A stretch of DNA of 64,000 nt from Carettochelys insculpta (GCF_033958435.1 NC_134137.1:245132501-245196500); one strand, 5' to 3'; numbered from the stretch's first letter, positions 37,872 to 50,230 are shown. Numbers and translations: made by a program. The notes: generated from the letters alone by a model not told the origin.

Positions 37872-38601
37872 GGTTGCTTCTATACTAGCTGGCTACTTCG
37901 AAGTAGCCGGCACAACATTGAAATAGCACACGTTGCATCTACACGCGCTGTGTGCTATTTCAACGTTGAAATTGATGTTAGGCGGCGGGACGTCGAAATT
38001 GCTATTCCTATCCAAAGATGGGAATAGTGCCCTACTTCAACATTCAACATCGAAGTAGGGCATGTGTAGACGATCCGCATCCCGCTACATCGAAGTAGTG
38101 GGGTCCTCCACGGCGGCCATCAGCTGAGGGGTTGAGGGACAGTCTGTCTAGCCCCTGTGGGGCTCTATGGTCCCCTCGTGCAGCAGCCCTTAGCCCAGGG
38201 CTTCTGGCTGTTGCTGATCCTGCTGTTGCAGCTGGGGGTCCATGCTGCGTGCATGGGGTCTGCAACCAGTTGTCAGCTCTGCGGACCTTGTGCTGTGCAG
38301 CCCGATTGTGTCTGGGGGGGCCCGTTAAGGGAGTGGCTTGCTGTTGCCCCAGAAGGGCTAGTCAGCCCTGTGACCCTGTCCGCAGGCTTTCCTAGCCTCC
38401 TTATTCCAATCCGGGCTGCTTTTGTGTGTAGAAGCTCCCCTGCGGGGCCCATTTTGATGTAGCGCTTTCCTGTGTCAATGTTGAATGTCGACGGCACCAG
38501 CCCTGGAGGATGTGTGGATGCTGCACGTTGAAATAGCTTATTTCACTTTCACTATGTCGAAAAAAGCTATTTTGATGGAGCATCCCAGTGTAGACGTAGA
38601 C
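37872..38601 (-). mobile_element. Harbinger-like MITE, TTCGAA subfamily (older copy)
   Basis: 730 bp, flanked by ATT on both sides (37869-37871 and 38602-38604). It has the same internal order as the younger copies at 48278 and 57783 but is more diverged. The order is CTACTTCGAAGTAG-type palindromes, a unique GC-rich centre with GTCCATGCTGCGTGCATGG (in reverse, the remnant of a transposase start beginning Met-Asp-Pro), and TIRs ending GTGTAGACGTAGAC. Confidence 0.8.
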
Positions 38602-38604
38602 ATT

Positions 38605-41350
38605 TTGTCCTCTCATTTTACTTTATATAAAGTATACATATACACACACAGAAGCCTATATACAAAATACAGGGAGAGAACAAACCAATGAACAAACCAA
38701 TAGAATGAGTGAAATCCAGGCTCCAATGAAAGCAATGGTAAAACTCCCATTGACATCCATATAATCAGGAAGATTTCATCCATTTTTTCAAATGGATAAC
38801 ATCATCAGCACACACAGAAACTTGTGGTGTCAGAGTATCCAAAATTTTAGAATATTTTCACTATTCTTCCTTGTTAGGATGCTCATAATCCTGGTGCTAC
38901 AGCAGTGTTGTTTTTTCAGGCATTTTAACCATCTGCTGCATAACTTTAAGATTCTTGAATACCTCATTAGATTAGTTCAAACTTTAACATTTAAAGAGCC
39001 GGTATGTTTTTTTGCTACAAGTTTGATTAATAAACACATAAATAAATAAATAAAAGACCTCACCCCCTTATACAGTTGACTGATTTGCAAAAATAGAACA
39101 ATATTCTTTGTATGTATAATGTTTTCTATCTTCCCATCACTTTCAATTAATCAAGTGATATAAAATATTCTCTAAATCACTTTGATGGCAAATGTTAAAA
39201 GAAATGTGTTAATAAAGCACAAATTTAATTAGTTTATATCTTTATAAGGCTGGGGTATTAATGGATCCCTCATAACTGGTAGTAATATGTTCCTTTTCTA
39301 ACAGATTTCAGGCACTGGCATAGTTCTTGATACATTGTCGGGTAAAACCAGAGCACATATTATAATGAGTGCTGTTTTGTTTGAAGAATTAACAGAGCAG
39401 ATGTATCTGGAACCTTGCTAATCTCTTCATCCTTTTATATTATTGCAAGATTGCATAATCACACAAGAATATATATTACAACTGAATTACTTAAAGGGAA
39501 AACTTATCCATAATTTGTAAGGCTAAAAGGCAGACAGAATTTTATGTTGTGTTAAGTAAATTGTGTAATTTTTACTATGACGTCTACTGACCTGTGTTTA
39601 TTTTTGTGGTTTCTTCTGCAGACAGGATTTTTGTGGGTTTTTTTCCTATGAAGAATTAGGATTGCTAATAAGAAGCCACAGGAATTAGATTTCTCAGCAT
39701 AAGAGCTCCTTATATGTTCTACCAACCAATATGTTGTTTTGTGATCTAGAGCAGATATGGCAAAGACAATTATAACTATGCCGCCACTCCCCACCCATGG
39801 TTTCACATGCCAGTAAAGTAACACACATGCACTAGTGATTGCAAGAACAGGGTCCATACTTGTTAATACTGTATGCGTCACAGGGTGCTCTACTTGCCGC
39901 AGGATACTAACTCTTCCCGGTTGTTCTGGGGATTATCTCTGAAAGGCATCTTCATTTCTTGCATCTTCATTTCCTGTCTCCGTAGCCCCTTTCTTGCTCC
40001 AGAAGCTGTGATGGCCCTGCATGACTTAGCCTTCTGTCCAGGTCACTCAGAAATATCCCTTCCAGGGTAGTCTTTCAAAGTCCCTTGTCAGAAAAGCATC
40101 AGACAATCCTCATGTCCACTCACCAGACAAAATCCCTCCAACAGAGACGCAAGCTGTCTTCCTGTTCGCTGCCAGTAACACCAACACTTTCCAGTGGCTG
40201 GCAGGGGGACCTAGGCCCACTTACTCTGAGTTCCAGTACAGTCCTGGTGTGAATAGTTAAGATGCCCATTAATGCCACCTCAATTCTCTCACCCTGGACT
40301 CCTTCTGATGATGTTCCTTCTTATCTTCCTTTCTCTTGTATCTCATGGAAGGGGACTCCCTGCTGCCTTCCCACAATATTTCCAGGCTCCTAGCTTTACA
40401 GAAGCGCTGTCTGATCCCTCACAGGTAAGTCTCCTTTTATTTAACTTCCTCCAGTCTATCTGTCACCTCTTTGCAGCCTGATTGATTGAGAACACTTGGC
40501 CAAATTCAGGTGTTGCAGGGCCAGTGTGGGGAGTACGTCTAATCAGAATATTCCAATCAATTTTTGAAATTGAACTATTTCTTCCTACATATATACCCAG
40601 TGCTTTTTTGTGCTGGCATCTCAGCGTGGGACTGGCTTAAGGCAGGGTGCTGGGGGGGTTGGGAAAAGGTGTTGGGCAGCTGGTTGAGTACTGGCTCCTC
40701 TTTTTTTTTTTTAACAGAAAAAATACCATATAAACCTGTATGGCTGTATTCAGACTGGCCCTCGGTAGTTATGGCTGAACACAGCTCATTACAGGTGCTA
40801 TTTCAAAAACGGAAAAAAAAGTTGTAGTAACCCCATCGCTTTTTGTGGGGGGTGGGGTGAGAAATTCTATTATTTTGTCCAATCAGCTCTCTAGTTTGAT
40901 CAATAATCTCGAGTCAAATGCATACACTGCAGACAACTTTTGTGTTTTGGGTAACTCACAGGAAACATTCATGCAGTGCTTGGAAACAGATTCTGCATAT
41001 TTTTCTTTTTTTTTAATTAAGAAAAAATAATAGTCTCTAAAGCTAGTCTTTTTCATAACAGATAAATTAAGACTGCTAAACTTCATAAAAAATCTTGAAA
41101 GCAAATTACTAAGGATCAAAGACATCTGCCAGTGCAGTGCAGTTCCATCTGATAGGTCTAGTGATAACTTTAGAAGAGGTGATTGCATCTACAGGTGAAT
41201 TCTCACTTAGCAAAAGTTCTCTATGTAAATCTATTCTAAATGATTAAAGGACTGACATATACAACATACACAGAAGGGTTAATTCCAGCTACAAAAACTT
41301 CAAGAGAACAAAAATGTAAGTGATCATAACAGTGCTAACAAACTTATATT
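38605..41350. other. Gene-free stretch
   Basis: No gene. 39880-40510 is pyrimidine-rich with LTR-like phrases (CTCACAGGTAAGTCTCC) but no demonstrable ends. Short AAAT repeats occur at about 39040. The remainder is AT-rich and unassigned. Confidence 0.35.
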
Positions 41351-41954
41351 GGCTGTGTCTACGCTACAAAAATAACTTGAAGTCTGTACACACCCTACTT
41401 CGAAATTAAACTTCGAAGTAGGGCACTACTCCATTCCCGGGCATGGAGTAAGGACTTTGAAGCTGGGCTCCCTACGTCAAAGTTAACTTCAAAGTTAGGG
41501 GGGAAAAAAAAAAGTGTGTAGATTCTCTGCTGGCTACTTCAAAGTAGTGCTTAACTTCGAAGTTTACTTCACAGACTCATAGAATCATAGAACACTAGGA
41601 CAGGAAGGGACCTCCAGAGGCCATCGAGTCCAGCCCCCTGCCCCAATGGCAGGACCAAGTGCTATCTAAACCATCCCTGACAGATGTCTATCTAACCTGT
41701 TCTTAAATATCTCCAGCGATGGAGATTCCACAACCTCCCTTGGCAATTTATTCCACTGTCTGACCGCCCTGACAGTTAGGAACTTTTTCCTAATGTCCAA
41801 CCTAAACCCCCCTGGCTGCAGTTTAAGCCCGTTGCCTCTTGTTCTACCCTCAGAGGCCAAGAAGAACAAGTTTTCTCCTTCTTCCTTATGACTCCCTTTT
41901 AGATACCTGAAATATATCGTATCTTCGAAGTTGGTTCCTAGTGTAGACGCACCC
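41351..41954. mobile_element. Harbinger-like MITE interrupted by CR1
   Basis: The outer element has ends GGCTGTGTCTACGCTAC and AGTGTAGACGCACCC, flanked by ATT on both sides (41348-41350 and 41955-41957). It contains CTACTTCGAAATTAAACTTC and CTTCGAAGTAGGGC motifs. The middle (about 41571-41914) is a CR1 insertion, so the MITE proper is about 260 bp. This nesting dates the CR1 insertion after the MITE. Confidence 0.8.
41571..41914 (-). mobile_element. CR1 LINE 3' fragment nested in a MITE
   Basis: The forward strand starts ACAGACTCATAGAATCATAG (CR1 3' terminus). The minus-strand frame gives FRYLKGSHKEEGENLFFLAS, KLQPGGFRLDIRKKFLTVRA and WNKLPREVVESPSLEIFKNR, the well-conserved CR1 ORF2 C-terminus. 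It is 5'-truncated, and MITE sequence with TTCGAAGTTGGTTCC resumes after it. Confidence 0.88.
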
Positions 41955-41957
41955 ATT

Positions 41958-44900
41958 GATGCATAACAATAATGGCAACTTAAATGAAATTTCAATGATG
42001 AGTAAAATTAAACCTACAATAAAGCCTGCACTTCCAGTAGGCAAACCCTGGTGTCAGTGACCAAATCAAATATTCCTAGGGCTTCCATTATGTTTTTCAG
42101 CTTTTAATTAAAATAACGCACAACTCTACTACGTAGTCAGTTTTTGCTAGTTCTGTATGTTGTCACATAAGATGTATTTCACTCTATAAATGCTTGTATT
42201 GTGTTACTACAGGCACAGAATGAAAAAGAGATTAGTTAAATACCATTATGTTGTATATTAATTAATTGTTGCCCAGGGAGTGAATAAATGTTGGTGCATA
42301 CATGGTGAGCTAGAGAAGTAAAGAATGACCAGGAAACAAGAAACAAGATAGCTACTGTTGTTTATATCATATCTTCAATCATTCACCAGAAACTCAGTGA
42401 ATATAAGAGTGCCATTCTGGGAAGGCAAGCGGGGAGAGGGGTTCAAGGACTGCAGCCATGAGTACCAGGATGCTGCTTGCTGTTATTCCCATTTCACTAT
42501 GAGGGAGCAAGGGGAAAGCACAGATCTTGCATGCATTCTTCTTACTCCTGCCTATGGAAGGGAAGAGGCATAGGAATGATTCAGACAAGCTGTGTAGTTT
42601 CCCTCGCTTTCACATAGTCAGGGCAACAGGAAGAAATGCAAGCAGTGTCCTGGTCCATGGGGCTGTAGCCACCCCGGTCCTCCTGAAATGGCATTTTTTG
42701 AGTGAACACTATTATTTTAGCATTAAGGATACTGGTTAGCTGTCTTTATGTTTAAAACATTTTAACAAAAGATGTGGTAAAATATAATGAGTATTTTCTG
42801 ATCATTGAAAATCAAAGTTCATTCCACTGAAGTTGATGGAGTTACACCACTGTAAAATTGGTGAGAAACCAAAATCAGGCCCCATAATTTTATGAAAATG
42901 TTATGTCAGGCCTGTTTGTTTCCAGTGGACTCACATGACATTTTCACTGATTATTCACTGTGCTTCTCAGTACATAACTTTCATTTGTATGGAGCCACAC
43001 TTAAAACCTCTGGTTGTACTCACATGAGTACTACTAACATTAATGAAACTACTTGCTTGATTAATGAGAGCAAAATCTGACTCCATGGCTGTGTTTTAAA
43101 ACATATTTTCATGTTATATTTGGTTGCAGTTCCAGTTCCAAGTATATGAACATTGTTTACTTTGGTTTGGATCAGGCTCTATATGTTGAAAATTTAGCCT
43201 TATACAATCAGAACTTAATGCCTCTGTTACATTTCCCTTTAAAGGAACACACAAGTTTCAAGCTTTGATTTCCTTGCAGTTACAATTACTTCTGTTGAAG
43301 TTAAGCACTGAGCATCCTCCTCAAATTTTTTAACTTTTAGAGATAAAATGATATAATTACAAATCTCTCTTTTTGCTCTATATTTTGTCCCTTTCACCTA
43401 GCTAGTGAAATGTCATTCACAGAAATATACTTAATTTCATTATCTTTTTGGATGCTCATGCCTAATATTAATTACAGAAGCACCAAACTATTTCTAAAAA
43501 AAGCATAACAGGCTAAAATGTTTGTCAAGAAAACAAGCAAATATGACCCCTACTGTTCTGAGAGTGGACAAGCAGGGAAAGAGGTGAAATAGATGCAGTT
43601 TTCAAGACATCATTTAGGCGCTCAGAGACCTATGGAATGGAATTACAGAAAAAAGGCACATCAGTACTGAGATCAACAGATTCTCACCTCTGTATATACT
43701 TCCCTAAGTTTAGTTAGCCAACTCTTATTGACGTCAAATGTAACGTAATTTGTACCTTGCCAACTTGCAAAAAGTATTATGGGGCAAGCTGGTAACTGAA
43801 AAGGCTGGCATACAGACATTTTCTATATCACTTTAAATATATTACCTTGAAATTGGTATAGTTAAAATAGTACAACTGCCTAACTTGGATACCAGAATGG
43901 CTTGATCTTGTACATTAAAGGAAATAAATTATGCTAGTATAAGACATCTTTATATCTAGATATTACTACATTTGCAGTAACAGTTGTACCAATTTAACAA
44001 TTTTGCTCCAAAAAATCTCCAAACACCAAAAATACTGCCCCCCGCCAATTGAAATGCCCACTCAGTACAAAACTGTTTGTAGAAATTAAAGGTATAGTGT
44101 CTGATCTAAAATCCATTGAATTTAATGAGAATATTGCATTGACTCATTGGAAACTGCATTTTCCCCCCATTTTAGAATAAAGATATTACTCCCATTTCCA
44201 TATTACTTCCTTATTAAGCACTGTTATTGCCATAATCCAGTTTTAACTTCTTATGGTTCCTGTTCCTTCCTCTGACTTCCAGGTACAATTTGAGGGTTGT
44301 GGTGACTTTTCCACAGATCTTTACCACATTTTAAAATGCCTTTTCCTTTGTCATTAAATAAAATGTCATGTTTATGGGCAACATTGGTGCTAAGTCTTCT
44401 CTTCATATGATTTTGGGCTATGAATTCTATTATTCCTACAGGTCCCATTATTTAACTTTAATTGTTGTTTGCCTAGCTTCTGGAATTGTAAATACACATT
44501 CCTCTATGTGGTTGGCAAGGTTTTACTATTTGGATGGGGTTTAGACCACTGGATTGTGAGTGTCTTGCCTGAATTCACATTGTAATAGTAGAATCCCATA
44601 GACACAAATACTCAGAAGAACCAAGATAAAAAGAATTGCCTCTTCCACCATTGGGAATCCCCTTCTGAAAGATATAAATAAAGAGAGACCCTTTTTCTTT
44701 CAGAACAAATTTATTTTAAAAATGAAATTACAAATAATTAATTTTGATAAAATTCTTAACTGTAAATTTTTTAGCAAAAGTGCATAGACAAACTTCAATC
44801 CTTAATATAACATTTTAAACTATTATCATATATAATATGTTCCTTTAAGTTTAGACTCCTATGCTAACAGCATTATTCCCGAGCCTATAATGCTAATTTC
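41958..44900. other. Gene-free stretch
   Basis: AT-rich sequence with no recognised repeat family, exon or RNA gene. It is one of the longest repeat-poor stretches of the gap. Confidence 0.4.
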
Positions 44901-45396
44901 TGTTAAACTAGGGTCTGCATTTGGCCTGGCCCAGCTCGCGAGGCAGGCATTGCCACATCCTCTGCCTAGGCCCCATACCACATCCTGTTGTCAGGCAGAA
45001 TACTAAAGTTATTTGCACCAATTTCTGAGGCTCTAATCTTAAAAAGGAGAATTTAGGTAGCAACACAGCACATCACCTAAATTATTTTCTTCACTGGCTT
45101 GCCAAAATCACCCCACTTTCATGAAGGGAGGGGGAGGTTCAGGAGGGTATATAAGCCCCGCCCAACTGGCGCTCGAAGAGGTAGAAGCGCACGCATTCCC
45201 CAGCGCTGGTCAAGCAGACTGATCAGCTGTCTGACCACCTCCCCTGGAACCCCAGGCGTAACTCAGGCCTCGTAACCGCATCCACAGCAACTGGTTATGT
45301 TTCTGTTGACGATTGTAGGACTCATAAGTATAAGGTTGTAAGTATATATTTTAATAGTGTAGTAAGTTTGTGTTCACAGTTAAAAGGGATAGAAAA

Positions 45397-45522
45397 AGTA
45401 ATATAGTGAGTATAAGCCAATAACTGTAAAACCTGTTTAGTAATATAGTGAGCATAAACCAATAATTGTAAAACCTGTTAAGAAATACAGTAAGTGTAAG
45501 TTAATAACTGTAAAGCTTGTTT
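45397..45522 (+). repeat. Three tandem 42-bp repeats
   Basis: Three consecutive copies of about 42 bp, each with AGTAATATAGTGAGYATAAR, then CCAATAAYTGTAAAACCTGT. The third copy is the most diverged. A weaker fourth unit may lie just upstream (AGTGTAGTAAGTTTGTG). Confidence 0.85.
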
Positions 45523-45612
45523 ATCGCTTTAAGTAATAGATTCAATTAATAAACAATGTATTTTAATTTCAAAAGTATCAAAATCAATTAATAATCTGTT
45601 AAGGGAAAGTCA

Positions 45613-45735
45613 ATGAATGCCACTCAACCCAATCCCTGGGTCATTTTAACCAATTACTGGGACCTAGAAACCCCTCAGGGAGTTGTGGTTTTCGTGGTGG
45701 GTGTAATTTTATTCATTATATTAATCGTTTGTTAG
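45613..45735 (+). CDS. Short membrane-spanning peptide frame (hypothetical)
   Basis: A 40-codon frame from ATG 45613 to TAG 45733-45735. After a polar N-terminus (MNATQPNPWVILTNYWDLE) it has a strongly hydrophobic run, GVVVFVVGVILFIILIVC, long enough for one membrane helix and ending directly at the stop. I do not recognise it. It lies just after the 42-bp repeats and an AATAAA signal in the LTR-like module. A second frame, in the same phase (45841-46038, 65 codons), starts with a hydrophobic N-terminus. Both may be fragments of a decayed viral or element protein, or chance. Confidence 0.2.
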   Translation: MNATQPNPWVILTNYWDLETPQGVVVFVVGVILFIILIVC

Positions 45736-46229
45736 AAACTCCGATTATAAAGTACAGGCCCCTCCTACACCAGTTTCCTCCCAAGGACCGCCCGAACCCT
45801 AAGGGGTGCTACAATTTCTACATCAATTAAACAGTTTAGAATGTTTATTACGCTTATTCCTTTAATGCCATACTCGCTGACTCCTCTATTCATTACACCG
45901 ACCCTAACTGATTATCCTCCTATGTCCAATCTCAGTATTGATTGGTCAACTCATGGGTATCATGGTTACCCAAACCTATGCTTAAAACAACTACTTCTTC
46001 AGAGCTATATTCCCCAGGTCTCCATAGGTTCTATTTAATATTGACAAGGCCAACCCTGTACAAAAATAGCAGAGGGACCATTCTTAAACCCCTTATAATT
46101 ATAACAATTGGCACCAAAGGCCATCTCTGCTCATCGAGAAACAGTCGAGTAATCATCAATGGTAATATGCTCTGACTGCTTTTACATACCCACGGGACCC
46201 TTGATGCACATACATCGGACAGTTTAACA

Positions 46230-48277
46230 GTGTAACCGATAAAGAGTATAAATAATATAATACAACAAATAAATAGTATGATACAACAAAAGTGGATTAA
46301 GAGCTATAAGTTACATGTAGTTACTATACATGATACATAGCTATCCACAGAACTCTAGCACAATGCTACAGTATTAATGATGGAACATACAGAGCTTCCA
46401 TGAATATGCAGAAAAGAGAGAAGTAACACTATTGCAAAACAAAGACATTTATTTAATTCTAATATTCTGTGGCTGCTGGCATGGAGGTCACAGAATGAGT
46501 GAAATGAAACTCTCAAAGCTTCAAGCATCTAACTTTATTTGTAAGCATGCCCATGCATACCTAAATAAAATAGAGAAGGCAGACTTACTCTCAATTTTTC
46601 AGTTCCCTATGATTCATCTTATCAATAATATTATTTATCCGTTATTGCTCTCTTCTCCAATCTTCTTCTGCTTGCTCACTCTATTCCTCTCTCCTGACCT
46701 ATTCTTTGTTTCTTCTTCATCTCCTTATGCTCACATGGGAGACTGGCCAGCTGCTTCCTTATAGTCCATTTCTGGCCTTCTCTGATTGGCTGACATTTAC
46801 ATGTTGGGTGCTATTTATATGGGTAGCAACTGTTCAGCTTTACCCTGTTTACTCTTCCCCCCAGGTATTTCTCAATAAGCTGAGCTAAACTGATCCCTCC
46901 CTACAGATGTTTTGGAGTGGACTGAGGTAAATTTTCTGAACTTTGTTTGACCCTTGTTCCTTGCTTGTTTTTAGCTGAGCGAGTTTCTGCCCTCCCTTAT
47001 GAGAAGGACGGAGAATGTGGTTGGGTAAGTGGCATAGAGATAAAAGGCACAGAATAGCCTTGGAGAATTTATTCCCAGCACCCACTTATCTGTGTTACTT
47101 TTCCAAATAGGTTAATAGGGAAGAAGATGCTCTGTAAAGACGTTGTGGCTTTGCTGGCATTCTGGTAAAGGCAGAGGTTCGAACCCTCAACCAATGTCTC
47201 AAAATGATTGGCATGAAGTGGAAGGTTCAGATGCTATAAGCTGATCCTGTATCTGATGCTTGTGTTGCTGGTTTTATCTGCACCGCTGACCATACGCACA
47301 CTGCTACTGGTGTTGACCAGAAATGTTGGCTATAGAAGCAGCCCTGTTTTTTCATGGGCTGGGGAACATACATGCCCAAACTTTTAAGGGTTGCCCACCA
47401 GGGGTATCACTGCTGCAATGTACCAGTGCATCCTGCAAAAAAGTTTCTCTTCTCCAAATGAGAGATCGTCAATTGTGTTTTGTATGTCCTTCAGAAATTC
47501 CAAGGGCCAGAGTCATGAGATATGACACATGATGACTGCTGTTGCCAAGCACCTGGCTGTCATGTTGATGGAATCATGAGATGCTGGCAAGGCATTTTTG
47601 GCTATGAGGGAGGCCTCAGCTTTATTTGCTTTGTATTGGTTGCACATGTCTTCTGCAATTGGCCAAGAAACAGCTGCATTTTTTCAAAAAGGTTGCATGT
47701 GTATTTTGTTAGTAGGGCCAAGTAATAGGCAATTTGGAACTGTAAGAAGGCTGTCAAATGAGATTTGCATTGTAATCTTTTCCGGTCCTTATTTTATGAA
47801 GTTAATTTATATTGGGATTGTTTGCCATGGCCATTACTAGGGAGTTTGGAGCGGGATGAGTGAAGAGGAACTTCATTCCATGGACAAGGCATAATATTTG
47901 TGGTCTGCTCCTTTGGAGGCTGGTGGAATGTTGGCTGGCAGATGTCATATTACTGGTAGAGAAGGAACTGGGAGATGGCAGCATGTACTGGTTAACTGCT
48001 TGTAGTGGAATGAGGTAGCAGCCATGTTGTGTACTGCCACTCAGCATACTGCTGCAGGAAATCCCTAACTATAAGCACAGGTTCCCGAAGCACCTATAAT
48101 GGAACACCCACAGCGACCTGCCTTGAAGAAGAACCAACTAATTCCTGTGATCTAATAGTGAAGGCTGTCCAATCTGGCAGATTAGCATTAGAAGTCTAAA
48201 TTAAAAAATTCGTATGACATACACTGATACATGAGAAATATACATGTGAAAATCATGTCTTCTAACTGCATCACTGT
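46230..48277. other. Gene-free stretch
   Basis: No gene is supported. 46430-46890 is T/C-rich with a TATTTATATGGG box and may be LTR debris. A single GGTTCGAACCC box-B match at 47176-47186 lacks a proper box A. The rest is unassigned. Confidence 0.35.
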
Positions 48278-48959
48278 GGCTACGTCTACACGTGAAGCCA
48301 ACATCGAAATAGGCTATTTCAATGAATAATGTCTACACGTCCTCCAGGGCTGGCAACGTCGATGTTCAACTTCGACGTTGCGCAGCACCACATCGAAATA
48401 GGCGCTGCGAGGGAACGTCTACACGCCAAAGTAGCACACATCGAAATAAGGGTGCCAGGCACAGCTGCAGACAGGGTCACAGGGCGGACTCAACAGCAAG
48501 CCACTCCCTTAAAGGGCCCCTCCCAGACACAGTTGCACTAAACAACACAAGATACTCAGAGCCGACAACTGGTTGCAGACCCTGTGCCTGCAGCATGGAT
48601 CCCCAGCTGCCGCAGCAGCAGCCAGAAGCCCTGGGCTAAGGGCTGCTGCCCACGGTGACCATAGAGCCCCGCAGGGGCTGGAGAGAGAGCGTCTCTCAAC
48701 CCCTCAGCTGATGGCCGCCATGGAGGACCCGGCAATTTCGATGTTGCGGGACGCGGATCGTCTACACGGTCCCTACTTCGACGTTGAACGTCGAAGTAGG
48801 GCGCTATTCTGATCCCCTCATGAGGTTAGCGACTTCGACGTCTCGCTGCCTAACGTCGAAGTTAACTTCGAAATAGCGCCCAACACGTGTAGCCACGACG
48901 GGCGCTATTTCGAAGTTAGTGCTGCTACTTCGAAGTAGTGTGCACGTGTAGACACAGCT
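48278..48959 (+). mobile_element. Young Harbinger-like MITE, TTCGAA subfamily, copy 1
   Basis: 682 bp, starting GGCTACGTCTACACGTGAAG and ending GCACGTGTAGACACAGCT, flanked by TGT on both sides (48275-48277 and 48960-48962). It is CpG-rich and full of TTCGAA palindromes such as CTACTTCGAAGTAG and CCCTACTTCGACGTTGAACG. The centre contains ATGGATCCCCAGCTGCCGCA, a short remnant of a transposase start (Met-Asp-Pro-Gln). It is identical in length to and about 95% identical with copy 2 at 57783-58464 (hand alignment). Confidence 0.9.
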
Positions 48960-48962
48960 TGT

Positions 48963-50148
48963 ATGACCACACGGGGGTGTGTGGAGGATCTGCTTGCTGA
49001 GCAGCTGCACAAGAGTCCATATAGTCCCCCTGTGCATTGGGAGGTTTTCTGTGCTAGTCCTGCATATGACTAGTATTGAAAGAAGAGGTACAGCAGATCT
49101 GCATGTACAGAAACCAATTATCTCAATATCCTGGCTATATTGCAACAGAGCATGCAGCAGCTCATGCCTTGACTCTGTGCTGGGGGGAACCCATATTTTC
49201 CAGAAGAATTTTAAATATGACTTCTTCCAGAAAATTGTGTTCTAAAATAGTTTATTACATGGTTAAGCCTGGTTTGCACTACCTAAAGAAGCTAGTGTGG
49301 AACCTCTTAGTGCTTTCTGGAAGAGTAAGCTTTGAAACAGTTCCAGCTGCCTTATTTTTTCTTTCTCTTTATGATAAGGGTAGCCCCATAGGTCCACAGC
49401 ATTTTGGGGGAGGGGAGGCATGGAAAACAAGTTGCAAGGGGAGCAACACCACAAGCATTTGTTCAGAAACTGATTAAGTTATTTCCACTCTCATTCCTAT
49501 CAAATCTTTCACCAAGAACAGGTTACGCCTCCTAAAACCAGCACTCTCTGGTCTGGCAACATCCCTTATCCGGTAGGACCTAGGCTGTTCCTGGACCAGC
49601 TCAGGGCTGGGGACTGGGACCAGAGTGCTGACTTCCCTCTGCAGCCCTGTGCAAGGCTGGGGACTGGGGCAGGGTTTCAGTCACAATATAAACTTCAGTG
49701 CAGTAAAAATAAGTAATGAAATAATATGAAACTCAAATTAAAAATAAATAAATAAATAAAATATCCCACAATGGCCCAAATTCTTCATTCAGATAGAGTT
49801 ACACCAGGAATTGGTTTGATCTAATGACTTCTCTAAATTAACACTCACATAATAATTTCAGGGTTTTTTGTGGTTATTTTCCTTCTCCTCCTGGGAAACA
49901 TTAATTATAAAAATACCTCCAAAACCTAAATTAGCAGCAATGTCTACATTTCTCATTAATTACAAAGAATAACAATCCTCAAGCTTTTGATTCACAGGTA
50001 TGTGCCATCAGAAAATTATGGGTTTGTTTTAGTGTACAAATATCTTAACTGTAAATTTGGGGAAAGAGCAGTGAAAGTGAATCAAACTTTAATATTTGCA
50101 CAAACCTTACATATGTTTAAATTTCAAAGCATGGATGTGTCTCATATG
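48963..50148 (-). other. RIBC2 3' flank and UTR
   Basis: Follows the RIBC2 stop on the minus strand. An ATTAAA (complement of TTTAAT, about 50086-50091) is a candidate poly(A) signal about 60 bp after the stop. About 49520-49700 holds a dispersed repeat (CAGCACTCTCTGGTCTGGCA). AAAT repeats occur at about 49738-49760. No other gene is visible. Confidence 0.45.
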
Positions 50149-50230
50149 TCACCGGCTAGTTGTATTAAACTGTGTGAAATATTGGCCTGTTGGAAAATTT
50201 GAATACACTTCCTCCTGAAGATAAATTTTT
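50149..50230 (-). CDS. RIBC2: RIBC2 last coding exon
   Basis: The acceptor TTTATTTCTAG ends at 50231. The exon's first base completes a codon split after the previous exon (AA|A, Lys). It then encodes KIYLQEEVYSNFPTGQYFTQ and FNTTSR followed by TGA (50151-50149). The PTGxYFTQFNTxSR ending is the conserved C-terminus of RIBC2. This exon is too short to be found as a long open frame and was located by its C-terminal motif. The phase (1 + 27 codons) agrees exactly with the donor at 51402. Confidence 0.93.

Larger units (their letters stand above)
44901..46229 (+). mobile_element. Unclassified LTR-like module
   Basis: A 1.33-kb segment beginning TGTTAAACT (44901) and ending AGTTTAACA (46229). 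These are 9-bp perfect inverted ends of the TG...CA type. Within it, in order, are a TATA box GTATATAAG next to CCCCGCCC (about 45147-45163), a GC-rich leader, 42-bp tandem repeats (45397-45522), an AATAAA signal in TTAATAAACAATG (about 45548), and two short frames (45613-45735 and 45841-46038). The order promoter, poly(A) signal, coding resembles a retroviral LTR plus adjoining sequence, but no primer-binding site, polypurine tract or target duplication is convincing. The flanks ATTTC and GTGTA differ. The class is unknown. Confidence 0.35.

Noticed and set aside
38132..38462. GC-rich open frames on both strands near 38.1-38.5 kb
   Set aside because: They fall entirely inside the MITE at 37872-38601 and correspond to its GC-rich centre.
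45160..45190. Lysine-tRNA primer-binding site in TGGCGCTCGAAGAGG
   Set aside because: It lies only about 15-20 bp after the TATA box, which is incompatible with an LTR end followed by a primer site, and the match is partial.
45600..46230. Mitochondrial insertion (short frames and ACATACCCACGGG looked mtDNA-like)
   Set aside because: No mitochondrial gene order, tRNA or control-region block could be matched. The resemblance is limited to base composition and short phrases.
47145..47186. Possible tRNA gene or SINE: GGTTCGAACCC box B at 47176-47186
   Set aside because: The only box A-like sequence (TGGCTTTGCTGG) is too close, and no cloverleaf can be drawn.
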